Source: Nakamurella aerolata (lineage in GTDB: Bacteria > Actinomycetota > Actinomycetes > Mycobacteriales > Nakamurellaceae). From it: a stretch of DNA of 64,000 bases. Below the pieces are notes generated by a model, which was not told where the DNA came from, made no database searches, and worked only from the letters and a program-made list of their open reading frames with translations. Within the stretch, counting starts at the first letter, position 1; each line of letters begins with the position of its first letter. Location of the stretch: the NCBI RefSeq assembly GCF_013002705.1, contig NZ_JABEND010000008.1:1-64000 (forward strand). The letters are read 5' to 3'. The position numbers were made by a program, and so were the translations under genes. This document shows, piece after piece, positions 7,856 through 15,171 of this stretch.

Positions 7856-8475
7856 GTGAACGTGTGGTGCGGGTGGTGGTGGTCGACGACCACCCGGTGG
7901 TACGCGACGGCATCAAAGGCATGCTCAGCCAGGACGACCGGCTCGAGGTGATCGGTGAGGCCGCCGACGGCGCCGAGGCCATCGCCGTGGTGACCAAGGT
8001 GCGGCCCGACGTGGTGGTGATGGACCTGCGGATGCCCGGCACCGATGGGGTGGCGGCGATCAGGGCGCTGCGCGCCGCCGGGAGCCCTGCCCACATTCTG
8101 GTGCTCACCACCTACGACACCGACCGGGACATCCGCACCGCGGTGGACGCCGGCGCCGACGGCTACCTGCTCAAAGCCACCCCGCGCAGCGAACTGGTGG
8201 ACGCGGTGCTGCGGGCGGCCGCCGGGCAGAGTGTGCTGGGGCCCACCGCCGCCGCCAGCCTGATGGCCCGCCGGCGCGATGCCGAGCTGACCGACCGGGA
8301 GCTGCAGGTGCTCGCCGCCATCGCCAAGGGCGGAACCAACCGGGAGGTGGCCAAAGAGCTGCTGGTCAGCGAGGCCACCGTCAAGACCCACCTGCTGCGG
8401 CTGTACCCCAAGCTGGGCGTGCGCGACCGCGCCGCCGCGGTCCGGGTGGCGTACGAGCGCGGCCTGCTCGGATAG
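7852..8475 (+). CDS. NarL/FixJ-family response regulator
   Basis: 207-residue regulator. Seen: receiver domain with acidic pair VVDDHPVV, phosphoacceptor D58 in VVVMDLRMPG, switch Thr in VLTTYDT and Lys in LLKATP; then a LuxR-type helix-turn-helix at about 143-200 (LTDRELQVLAAIAKG, SEATVKTHLLRLYPKLGVRDR). The ATG overlaps the kinase stop (ATGA), completing the operon ATPase-permease-kinase-regulator. It most likely activates its own operon. I could not identify a clear binding site. Confidence 0.92.
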   Translation: MSERVVRVVVVDDHPVVRDGIKGMLSQDDRLEVIGEAADGAEAIAVVTKVRPDVVVMDLRMPGTDGVAAIRALRAAGSPAHILVLTTYDTDRDIRTAVDAGADGYLLKATPRSELVDAVLRAAAGQSVLGPTAAASLMARRRDAELTDRELQVLAAIAKGGTNREVAKELLVSEATVKTHLLRLYPKLGVRDRAAAVRVAYERGLLG

Positions 8476-8503
8476 CCGGAGTCCCGTTGCCGCCGGCCAG
8501 GTT

Positions 8504-9076
8504 TCAGCGTGCCGGCACCAGCCCGGCGGCCCGCGCCGCCGCCGCGTAGGCCTGCGCCAACGACGGAACCGTCTCGTGCGCGTTCAATCCGGACGGGTTC
8601 GGCACCACCCACACCGCGGCACCCGCCAGCGGATCCGGCTGCTCTCCGACAACGGCGCGCGGCCGGCGAAAAGCCTTGCGGTAGCTGGTGATCCCGGCGA
8701 AAGCCACCACCTTCGGCCGATACGCCGCAACGAACCTGGCGATCCGCTCACCGCCGTCCCGCAGTTCTTCGTCGGTGAGTTCGTCGGCGCGGGCGGTGGC
8801 CCTGCGCACCAGGTTGGTGATCCCGATGCCGCGGGAGATCAGGTAGCGGCGGTCGGCCTCGCTCATCCCGTCGGAGGCATCGATCGGCCGGTCGATGATG
8901 CCGGCCTGCAGCAGCGCCGGATAGAACCGGTTGCCCGGCCGGGCGAAGTGCGCGTTGGCCGCCGCCGTCCACAGGCCGGGGTTGATACCGGCGAAGAGCA
9001 GCTTCAATCCGGGGCCGGCCAGATCGTCGACCTGCTTGCCCCGAGCCGCTTCGAGATCCTGCTTGCTGAAGCCCAT
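8504..9076 (-). CDS. mug: Mug-type G:T/U mismatch-specific DNA glycosylase
   Basis: 190-residue uracil-DNA-glycosylase-superfamily enzyme that excises uracil or ethenocytosine opposite G. Seen: motif 1 LLFAGINPGLWTAAANAHFA near residues 25-45 with the catalytic-type Asn of the GINPG motif, PGNRFYPALLQAGI, and the C-terminal NPSGLNAH loop that intercalates into DNA. Start at ATG 9076 (MGFSKQDLEAA); the frame stays open upstream but that part overlaps unrelated sequence. The 28-bp gap to the response regulator is convergent. Single-gene transcript. Confidence 0.88.
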   Translation of the reverse strand: MGFSKQDLEAARGKQVDDLAGPGLKLLFAGINPGLWTAAANAHFARPGNRFYPALLQAGIIDRPIDASDGMSEADRRYLISRGIGITNLVRRATARADELTDEELRDGGERIARFVAAYRPKVVAFAGITSYRKAFRRPRAVVGEQPDPLAGAAVWVVPNPSGLNAHETVPSLAQAYAAAARAAGLVPAR

Positions 9077-9317
9077 CACCCGGCAGGCTAACTGTTCGCC
9101 GGCCCGGCTCCAGAGCGGGTTCCATCCATTGGAACGACGCCGCGCTCGGCGCCGCCGCGTCGCCTCCTCGGACGGTCGCGGCGGGAACCGCCGGTGTCCG
9201 CGATCCACCTGCGCCGGGCCTGCCGGCTTGGCATGATGAGCGCACCACCACCGCGAACCTGCTCGCGCGCGTCCCGGTGGCCGAGCACAACCCAGCACCC
9301 GAACCGAAGGAGTCCCG

Positions 9318-9905
9318 ATGGGCGTCAGCCTGACCAAAGGCGGAAATGTTTCCCTGACCAAGGCGGCCCCGGCGCTGAACGCGCTGACCCTCGGGCTGGG
9401 CTGGGATGTCCGCACCACCACCGGCGCCGACTTCGACCTCGACGCCAGCGCATTGGTGGTCGGCGCCGACGGCAAGGTGATCTCCAACGGCCACTTCGTC
9501 TTCTTCAACAACAAGCGCAGCCCGGACGGCTCGGTCGAGCACAGCGGCGACAACCTCACCGGCGAGGGCGCCGGCGACGACGAAGCCGTGACGGTGACGG
9601 TCTCGGCGCTGCCGCCGGAGGCCGACAAGGTGATCGTCGCCGCGTCCATCTACGACGCCGACACCCGCAACCAGACCTTCGGGCAGGTGCGCAACGCCTA
9701 CGTCCGGGTGGTCGACAACGCCTCCGGCGAGGAGCTGGCCCGCTACGACCTCAGCGAAGACGCAGCCACCGAAACCGCCATGGTGTTCGGCGAGGTTTAC
9801 CGGCACGGCACCCCGGACAACCCCGAGTGGAAGTTCCGCGCCGTCGGGCAGGGCTACGCCTCCGGCCTGGCCGGCATCGCCCAGGAGTACGGGGTCCAGC
9901 TCTGA
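9318..9905 (+). CDS. TerD-family protein
   Basis: 195-residue calcium-binding beta-sandwich protein of the TerD/CABP group. Seen: the family start MGVSLTKGGNVSLTK, the LGLGWDVRTTTGADFDLDASALV strand-loop with Asp clusters that bind Ca2+, NGHFVFFNNKRSPDGSV, GDDEAVTV and the C-terminal VYRHGTPDNPEWKF. The ribosome-binding site AAGGAG lies 7 bases before the ATG. These proteins are linked to tellurite, phage and other stress responses in larger ter clusters, but no other ter gene is present here, so a solitary stress protein is the safest reading. Confidence 0.92.
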   Translation: MGVSLTKGGNVSLTKAAPALNALTLGLGWDVRTTTGADFDLDASALVVGADGKVISNGHFVFFNNKRSPDGSVEHSGDNLTGEGAGDDEAVTVTVSALPPEADKVIVAASIYDADTRNQTFGQVRNAYVRVVDNASGEELARYDLSEDAATETAMVFGEVYRHGTPDNPEWKFRAVGQGYASGLAGIAQEYGVQL

Positions 9906-9977
9906 CCCGCGCACAGCGGTAGCGCTCCCTGGCCGGCGGCCGCCCCTTCGCCGACCTCTGTTCGGTCACGTGTCGTC

Positions 9978-10041
9978 AATCCGGGTCCAGTCGCCGGTTC
10001 GACCCCGAAAAGGCCCCCGAGCAGGCGACTGGACCCGGATT
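9978..10041. repeat. Large intergenic palindrome with CCAGTCGCC core, copy 3
   Basis: An 18-bp perfect inverted repeat: left arm 9978-9995 (AATCCGGGTCCAGTCGCC), right arm 10024-10041, loop 28 bp. It follows the TerD gene by 73 bp and may end its transcript. The arm shares CCAGT(G/C)GCC with the elements at 903 and 1018, and the loop shares CCGAAAA with copy 1. Confidence 0.75.
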
Positions 10042-10092
10042 CGCGACATCGAGTCAGAGCAACCGTGGATAAAACTGCTTTAGCGAAAGTTC

Positions 10093-10121
10093 TTGACAGC
10101 GTCGCGCTGCCGGTGTGTGCT
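10093..10121 (+). promoter_or_regulatory. Possible promoter with overlapping operator-like palindrome
   Basis: TTGACA at 10093-10098 is a consensus -35; 17 bases later TGTGCT (10116-10121) is a weak -10. The palindrome CAGCG-TCG-CGCTG (10097-10109) overlaps the -35, a usual repressor position. It would drive the secreted hydrolase and possibly the transporter operon. LacI-type proteins prefer CG-centred palindromes and a LacI gene closes the cluster, so it is a candidate operator only. Confidence 0.35.
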
Positions 10122-10162
10122 GGTCCGAACCAACTCAACGAAGAGTTCTAAGGACCGTCATC

Positions 10163-12289
10163 GTGGACCGTCACCACCGCACTCATCGTTCGCCCCAATC
10201 GATTCCAGCCGGCCGGCCCGGCCACCCGACCCGCCGCCCGGCATGGGCCGGCCGGAGCCGGCGGCTCGCCGCCGGGCTGGCCGTCGTGCTCAGCGCGGCA
10301 GTCACCACCACAGCCGTCGCGGGTACCGCGGCCGCGGTACCCGCCGCCGCTGTTCCCGCCGCCGCCGCCACCGCCGGCACCATTCCCGCTGCTCCCGCCA
10401 CGCTCGGCACCATTCCCGCCGCGGCCGGCACCATTCCTGCCGCGGCCGGCACTATCCCCGCCGCGGCCGCCGCCACGGCTACCAGCACCGCCGAGCCGGC
10501 GGCGAGCGGCACCGCTCTGGCCACCCCTGGCAGCACCGCGGTGCCGGACGGCAGTTACACCACCACCGCGCTGCATCTGAAGGTCACCGTCGGTCCGAAC
10601 AACGATCTGACCTGCGACGTGGTGGCCGAGCTCTACACCCCGACCAGCGCCGACGCCGAGCACCCGGTCCCGGCCATGCTCACCACCAACGGCTGGGGCC
10701 AGGACTTGGCCAACAACGCGCCGCTGGCGCAGTACTTCGCCGGTCAGGGCTATGCCGTGCTGAACTACTCGGGCCTCGGCTGGGGCGGCTCCAGCTGCAA
10801 GGTGCAGGTGGACCGGCCGGAATACGACGGCAAGGCCGCCTCCCAGCTCATCGACTTCCTCGCCGGCGCACCGGGAATCGGCTTCACCGACGCCGGCCAC
10901 AGCCAACCGGCGACGCCGCCCGACTACGTGATCGCCGACAGCACCGGCACCGACGGGCAGCGGCACCAGCGGGACATCAGGGTCGGGATGGTCGGGGTCA
11001 GCTACGGCGGCGGGGCGCAGTTCGCCGCGGCCTCCGTCCACGCCAGGATCGACGCGATCGCGCCGATCGCCACCTGGAACAACCTGGTGTACTCGCTGTT
11101 CCCCAACGGCGCCGACCAGACCACCGGCGTCGCCAGCAGCACTCCAGGGGTGTCCAAGCTCATTCTCGGTGTCGCGCTGGCGATCCTCGGGGTCAAGTCC
11201 GGTCTCGACCACGCCGCGGTGGATCCCTTGCGGCTCTTGGGATGTCCCAACATGCCGACGCAGGTGTGCGCCGCGCTCACCGCCGACACGGTGACCGGTG
11301 TGCCCAGCCAGGACACCCGCGACCTGCTCGCCTCTGCGTCGGTGGCGAACTTCGCCGATCGCATCAAGGCGCCCACCTTGCTGCTGCAGGGTCAGGCCGA
11401 CGCCCTGTTCGACCTGAACGAGTCGTCCGCCACCTTCGCCGCGTTGCGCGCCGCCGGCACCCCGGTTCAGCTGGCGTGGGTGAGCGGCGGCCACACCGGC
11501 GCCGCCAAGCCCGGTGATTACGACCTCACCGCGCTCGACGCTCGGGGCCAGTACGCCGTCGGCAGGCTGGTCGATCACTTCGCGAAGTACCTGAAGAAGC
11601 AAACCGTCGACACCGGACCGGATTTCGTCTATCAGCGCCCGTGGGTCACCTACACCGGCAACGCCGTGGTCTCGTACGCCAGCGCCGAAGCGCCGGAGGC
11701 CATCCCCACTCAGCAGCGCTATCTCTCCGGCGGTACCGCACTGTCCGGTGGACGCCTGGTCGACACGCCGGAGCAGGCCACCGGCGGCCTGCAGACCTTC
11801 CTCACCGGCCCGGCGGCCATTCCGACCAGCCTGGGATCGCCGTTGCCCGGCAACGATTCTTCCGATCCCGACCTCAACCTGCCGGGGACGTACGGCGCCT
11901 GGACCAGTCAGCCGCTGACCGCACCGGTGGACGTGGTGGGCAGCCCGAGCCTGACGGTGCAGTTCCAGTCGCCGACCGTCCCGGTCAACGCACTGGCCGG
12001 GCCCACCGGCATGCTCACCGGCTACGCCAAGCTCTACGACATCGGCCCCGACGGTGTCGCCAGGGTGGTGGACAACAAGGTCACCCCGTTCCGGGTCGCG
12101 GACATCGGCCGGCCAACCACCATCAACCTGACCGGCACCGTGTACCGGTTCGCCGCCGGGCACCGGCTGCAGATCCTGCTGGCCGGCGGCGATCTGAAGT
12201 TCCGCGGTGGCCTGTTGCCCAACAACGTCACCGTGTTCAGCAAGACCGGCAAACCCGGCGGCGAGTTGACCCTTCCGGTCACCTCCTGA
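10163..12289 (+). CDS. Secreted S15/CocE-NonD-type alpha/beta hydrolase (X-Pro dipeptidyl-peptidase-like)
   Basis: 708-residue exported serine hydrolase. Seen: N-terminus with twin Arg (RSRRLAAGLAVVLSAA) and a cleavage-like AVAGTAAA, so Sec or Tat export; an Ala/Pro/Thr linker of repeated TIPAA units; alpha/beta-hydrolase core with nucleophile S280 in GVSYGGG, acid D413 in QGQADALFD and H444 in SGGHTG; and a C-terminal jelly-roll domain typical of the S15/CocE class. Start at GTG 10163 with AAGGA upstream. It may remove X-Pro dipeptides or hydrolyse acyl esters outside the cell; the following dipeptide importer favours the peptide reading. Confidence 0.85.
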   Translation: MDRHHRTHRSPQSIPAGRPGHPTRRPAWAGRSRRLAAGLAVVLSAAVTTTAVAGTAAAVPAAAVPAAAATAGTIPAAPATLGTIPAAAGTIPAAAGTIPAAAAATATSTAEPAASGTALATPGSTAVPDGSYTTTALHLKVTVGPNNDLTCDVVAELYTPTSADAEHPVPAMLTTNGWGQDLANNAPLAQYFAGQGYAVLNYSGLGWGGSSCKVQVDRPEYDGKAASQLIDFLAGAPGIGFTDAGHSQPATPPDYVIADSTGTDGQRHQRDIRVGMVGVSYGGGAQFAAASVHARIDAIAPIATWNNLVYSLFPNGADQTTGVASSTPGVSKLILGVALAILGVKSGLDHAAVDPLRLLGCPNMPTQVCAALTADTVTGVPSQDTRDLLASASVANFADRIKAPTLLLQGQADALFDLNESSATFAALRAAGTPVQLAWVSGGHTGAAKPGDYDLTALDARGQYAVGRLVDHFAKYLKKQTVDTGPDFVYQRPWVTYTGNAVVSYASAEAPEAIPTQQRYLSGGTALSGGRLVDTPEQATGGLQTFLTGPAAIPTSLGSPLPGNDSSDPDLNLPGTYGAWTSQPLTAPVDVVGSPSLTVQFQSPTVPVNALAGPTGMLTGYAKLYDIGPDGVARVVDNKVTPFRVADIGRPTTINLTGTVYRFAAGHRLQILLAGGDLKFRGGLLPNNVTVFSKTGKPGGELTLPVTS

Positions 12290-12350
12290 GCACACCCGAG
12301 CTCGGTTCCGCCTCACCCGACCACGCTTCCCCTCACCCAGAAAGCCAGCC

Positions 12351-14225
12351 ATGAAACCCGTCATCGATGCTGCACCGCACGGCCAGGGCGGCGCCTCGTT
12401 TTCCGACGATGCGCTCTCCGACGATGCGCTTTCCCACGGTGCCCAATGCCACGGTGCCCAATCCCACGGTGCCCGCTCCGACCGTTCCCACCGCTCACAC
12501 AATGCGATTGCCCCGCACCGTGTCTCGTCCCGGCGACGCGCCCGGCTGGCGACCGCGGCCCTGGCCACCGTTGCCCTGGTGGTCGCCGGGTGCGGCGGCA
12601 GTCGCAACGCCAGGAGCTCTACGGCGGAAAACAACGCCGCCGGCGCCGGGGCCGGTGCGGGCGCTGCGCCGGCGGGCGGCTCGGCGGCTGGGTCGGCCGC
12701 CGCCGGCAGCTCCGGCGCCGCCGGCGGAACCCAGGCCGCCAGCATGGGAATCACCGGAACGCCGGTACCGGGCGACACCCTGACCGTCGGTGCGCAGGCA
12801 CCGGCCACCAGCGTCAACCCGGCGACGGTCGACACCGCCTTCGTGCAGTACACCTACACCGCGTACGACTCGCTCACCTTCCGCGACTCCGACGGCAAGA
12901 TCACCCCGATGCTCGCCGAGTCGTGGAAGTACACCGACGACAAGAACACCGGCTTCGAACTCAAGCTGCGCAAGGGTTTGACGTTCAGCAACGGCGAGAA
13001 GCTGGATGCCGCCGCGGTGAAGGGCTCGTTGGAGTACGCGAAGGGGGCGGGCGGCGGCAACGGCGTCCTGCTCTCGTCCGTCACCAGCATCACCACCCCC
13101 GATCCCCAGACGGTGCAGCTGAAGCTGAGCACGCCCAACCCGATGCTGCCGGAGATCCTGTCGCAGTCGTACGGCATCGGTCAGATCATCGCTCCGGAAG
13201 CGGTGAAGAACCCCAAACTGCTGACCGTGCAGAGCACCTCGTACGGCATCGGCCCATACATCCTCGATCCGAAGAACACCGTCGCCGGTGATCACTACAG
13301 CTACAACGCCAACCCCGACTACTACGCCAAAGACGCCCGGCAGCACTACAAGAAGATCGTCATCAAGGTGATCAAGGAGCCGGCCGCGGCGATCAATGCG
13401 TTGACCACCAAACAGATCGACGTGCTGCCGGGTGACCCGTCGCAGCTGCCGCAGGCCACCAAGTCGAAGATGCAGATTGTCGCGCTGCCCTTCGTCTGGG
13501 TCGGTTTCAACCTGCTGGACCGCGACGGGATGGTGTCCAAACCCCTCGGCAACGTCAAGGTTCGCCGGGCTATGAACTTCGCGGTCGACCGGGACACCAT
13601 CACCAAGGCGCTGCTCGGTGAGTACGGCACCCCGACCTCCACCATCACCGTCCCCGGCGGTGGCGGTTGGTCGCAGCAGGCCGCCGACTACTACAGCTAC
13701 AACGTCGACAAGGCCAAGCAACTGCTCTCGGAAGCCGGTTACCCCACCGGGTTCGACCTGACCTGCGCCGTGGTGCCGTTCGCCGGGCAGGACACCGCGG
13801 GCAAGGCGATCGCCGGGCAGCTGAAGAACATCGGCATCAACGTCACCTTCAAGACGCTGTCGGACGCGCAGAGCTACGTCACCGCGATGAACGACAAGAA
13901 GACGCCGTGTGCGGTGGTCGGCTACGGCGCCCAGCCGATGTGGCTGATGGGTCAGGGCCTGTTCCTGCCGACGGCGACGGTGTTCAACGGCTTCAAGACC
14001 AACGCACCGGATCTGGTCAAGCTGTACAACCAGGCCGCCGCCGCGTCCGGCCAGGAGCGGACAACGCTGAACCAGCAGATGCAGATGTACCTGGTGGAGA
14101 ACGCCTGGTTCCTGCCAGCGGTCTTCTCGCCGGTGTTCTACTTCGCCCAGCCGGACATCGGCGGCCTCAAGGTGAGCGCCAGTGCTCCCACCGCATCGCT
14201 GCTCGACCTGTACAACACCAAGTAG
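12351..14225 (+). CDS. Dipeptide/oligopeptide ABC importer, substrate-binding lipoprotein (family 5)
   Basis: 624-residue lipoprotein. Seen: signal ending VALVVAGC with the lipidated Cys at residue 81, a Gly/Ala linker, then the SBP_bac_5 fold (YTAYDSLTFRDSDGKITPMLAESWKY; FELKLRKGLTFSNGEKLDAAAVK; KVRRAMNFAVDRDTI). Odd: about 60 residues of low complexity (FSDDALSDDALSHGAQ repeats) precede the signal peptide. No ATG or GTG lies between that and the signal, so either the extension is translated or an uncommon start is used. It is followed at once by the two permeases and two ATPases and should deliver peptides to them. Confidence 0.9.
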   Translation: MKPVIDAAPHGQGGASFSDDALSDDALSHGAQCHGAQSHGARSDRSHRSHNAIAPHRVSSRRRARLATAALATVALVVAGCGGSRNARSSTAENNAAGAGAGAGAAPAGGSAAGSAAAGSSGAAGGTQAASMGITGTPVPGDTLTVGAQAPATSVNPATVDTAFVQYTYTAYDSLTFRDSDGKITPMLAESWKYTDDKNTGFELKLRKGLTFSNGEKLDAAAVKGSLEYAKGAGGGNGVLLSSVTSITTPDPQTVQLKLSTPNPMLPEILSQSYGIGQIIAPEAVKNPKLLTVQSTSYGIGPYILDPKNTVAGDHYSYNANPDYYAKDARQHYKKIVIKVIKEPAAAINALTTKQIDVLPGDPSQLPQATKSKMQIVALPFVWVGFNLLDRDGMVSKPLGNVKVRRAMNFAVDRDTITKALLGEYGTPTSTITVPGGGGWSQQAADYYSYNVDKAKQLLSEAGYPTGFDLTCAVVPFAGQDTAGKAIAGQLKNIGINVTFKTLSDAQSYVTAMNDKKTPCAVVGYGAQPMWLMGQGLFLPTATVFNGFKTNAPDLVKLYNQAAAASGQERTTLNQQMQMYLVENAWFLPAVFSPVFYFAQPDIGGLKVSASAPTASLLDLYNTK

Positions 14226-14232
14226 TCGCACC

Positions 14233-15171
14233 ATGGTGAAGTTGTTGCGGCGCTGGCTGTTGACGTCGATCCCGCTAGTACTGCTGGTATCGGTGTTGAC
14301 GTTCGTGTTGGCGGCACTGGTTCCCGGTGATGCCGCGCGCGCCATCCTGGGATTCAACGCCACCGAAGAGACCTACCAGAATCTGCGCAGCACCATGGGT
14401 CTCGACGATCCGCTGCCGGTCCGGTTCTGGGACTGGTTCACCGCGGCGCTGCGCGGCGACCTCGGCACGTCAATCACCAACGGCGACACGGTGAGTCATC
14501 AGATCGCCGTCCGGATCGGGCCGACCATTGCGCTCACCGTCGGCGCCATCGTGATCGCGACGGTGGTCGGCGTCGGGCTCGGGCTGCTGTCGTCGTGGCG
14601 CGGCGGCTGGCTTGGCAAGGTGGTCGACGTTGTCTCGCTGCTGGCGATGGCGGTGCCGGCCTACTGGTTCGGCCTGTTGTTGGTCTGGGTGCTCGCCATT
14701 GCACTGCCGATATTCCCTGCCACCGGCTATGTTTCGCCCGGCGACGACTTTGTGATGTGGTTCCAGGGGCTGGTGCTGCCCTGGTTGACGCTCGGCATCA
14801 CCGCCAGCGCGCCGATCGCCAAGCAGACCAGGGACGGCGTGCTCACCGAGTTGAACAAGGACTACGTGACGGTGCTGCGGTCCCGCGGGGTGCCGGAACG
14901 CACCATCGTGTTCAAGCATGTGCTGCGCAACGCCGCCACTCCCGTGGTGTCGATTCTCGGGTTGATGTTCATCGGTCTGCTGTCCGGCACGGTGCTGGTC
15001 GAGGCGCTGTTCGTGATCCCCGGCGTCGGCGGCTGGGCGGTGGAAGCCACTCAGGCACACGACATCCCGGCGATCCAGGGCATCGCGGTGCTGCTCACCC
15101 TGCTGGTGGTGGCGGTGAACCTGGTGATCGAGGTGCTGTACGGCCTGCTCAATCCGAAGGTGCGAACATGA
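14233..15171 (+). CDS. Peptide ABC importer, DppB-like permease
   Basis: 312-residue inner-membrane permease with six helices. Seen: the DppB-family N-terminus (RRWLLTSIPLVLLVSVLTF, VPGDAA), the periplasmic loop FNATEETYQNLRSTMGLDDPLP, and the ATPase-coupling loop near 195-230 with DYVTVLRSRGVPERTIVFKHVLRNA. Start ATG 14233 lies 7 bases after the SBP stop. The stop overlaps the ATG of the next gene (ATGA at 15168-15171), so the two halves of the channel are made together. Confidence 0.93.
   Translation: MVKLLRRWLLTSIPLVLLVSVLTFVLAALVPGDAARAILGFNATEETYQNLRSTMGLDDPLPVRFWDWFTAALRGDLGTSITNGDTVSHQIAVRIGPTIALTVGAIVIATVVGVGLGLLSSWRGGWLGKVVDVVSLLAMAVPAYWFGLLLVWVLAIALPIFPATGYVSPGDDFVMWFQGLVLPWLTLGITASAPIAKQTRDGVLTELNKDYVTVLRSRGVPERTIVFKHVLRNAATPVVSILGLMFIGLLSGTVLVEALFVIPGVGGWAVEATQAHDIPAIQGIAVLLTLLVVAVNLVIEVLYGLLNPKVRT

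Noticed and set aside
9318-9905. Tellurite-resistance island
   Set aside because: A single TerD gene without terABCEZ neighbours is common in actinobacteria and does not make a ter island.
9991-10023. GGTTCGACCCC looked like a tRNA T-arm
   Set aside because: It is in the loop of an 18-bp palindrome; no acceptor stem, anticodon arm or D-arm can be drawn.
10148-12853. Very long open frame on the minus strand opposite the S15 hydrolase and binding-protein genes
   Set aside because: Typical antisense shadow of high-GC coding sequence; its protein is Arg/Gly/Val-rich and matches no family, while the plus strand has clear catalytic motifs.
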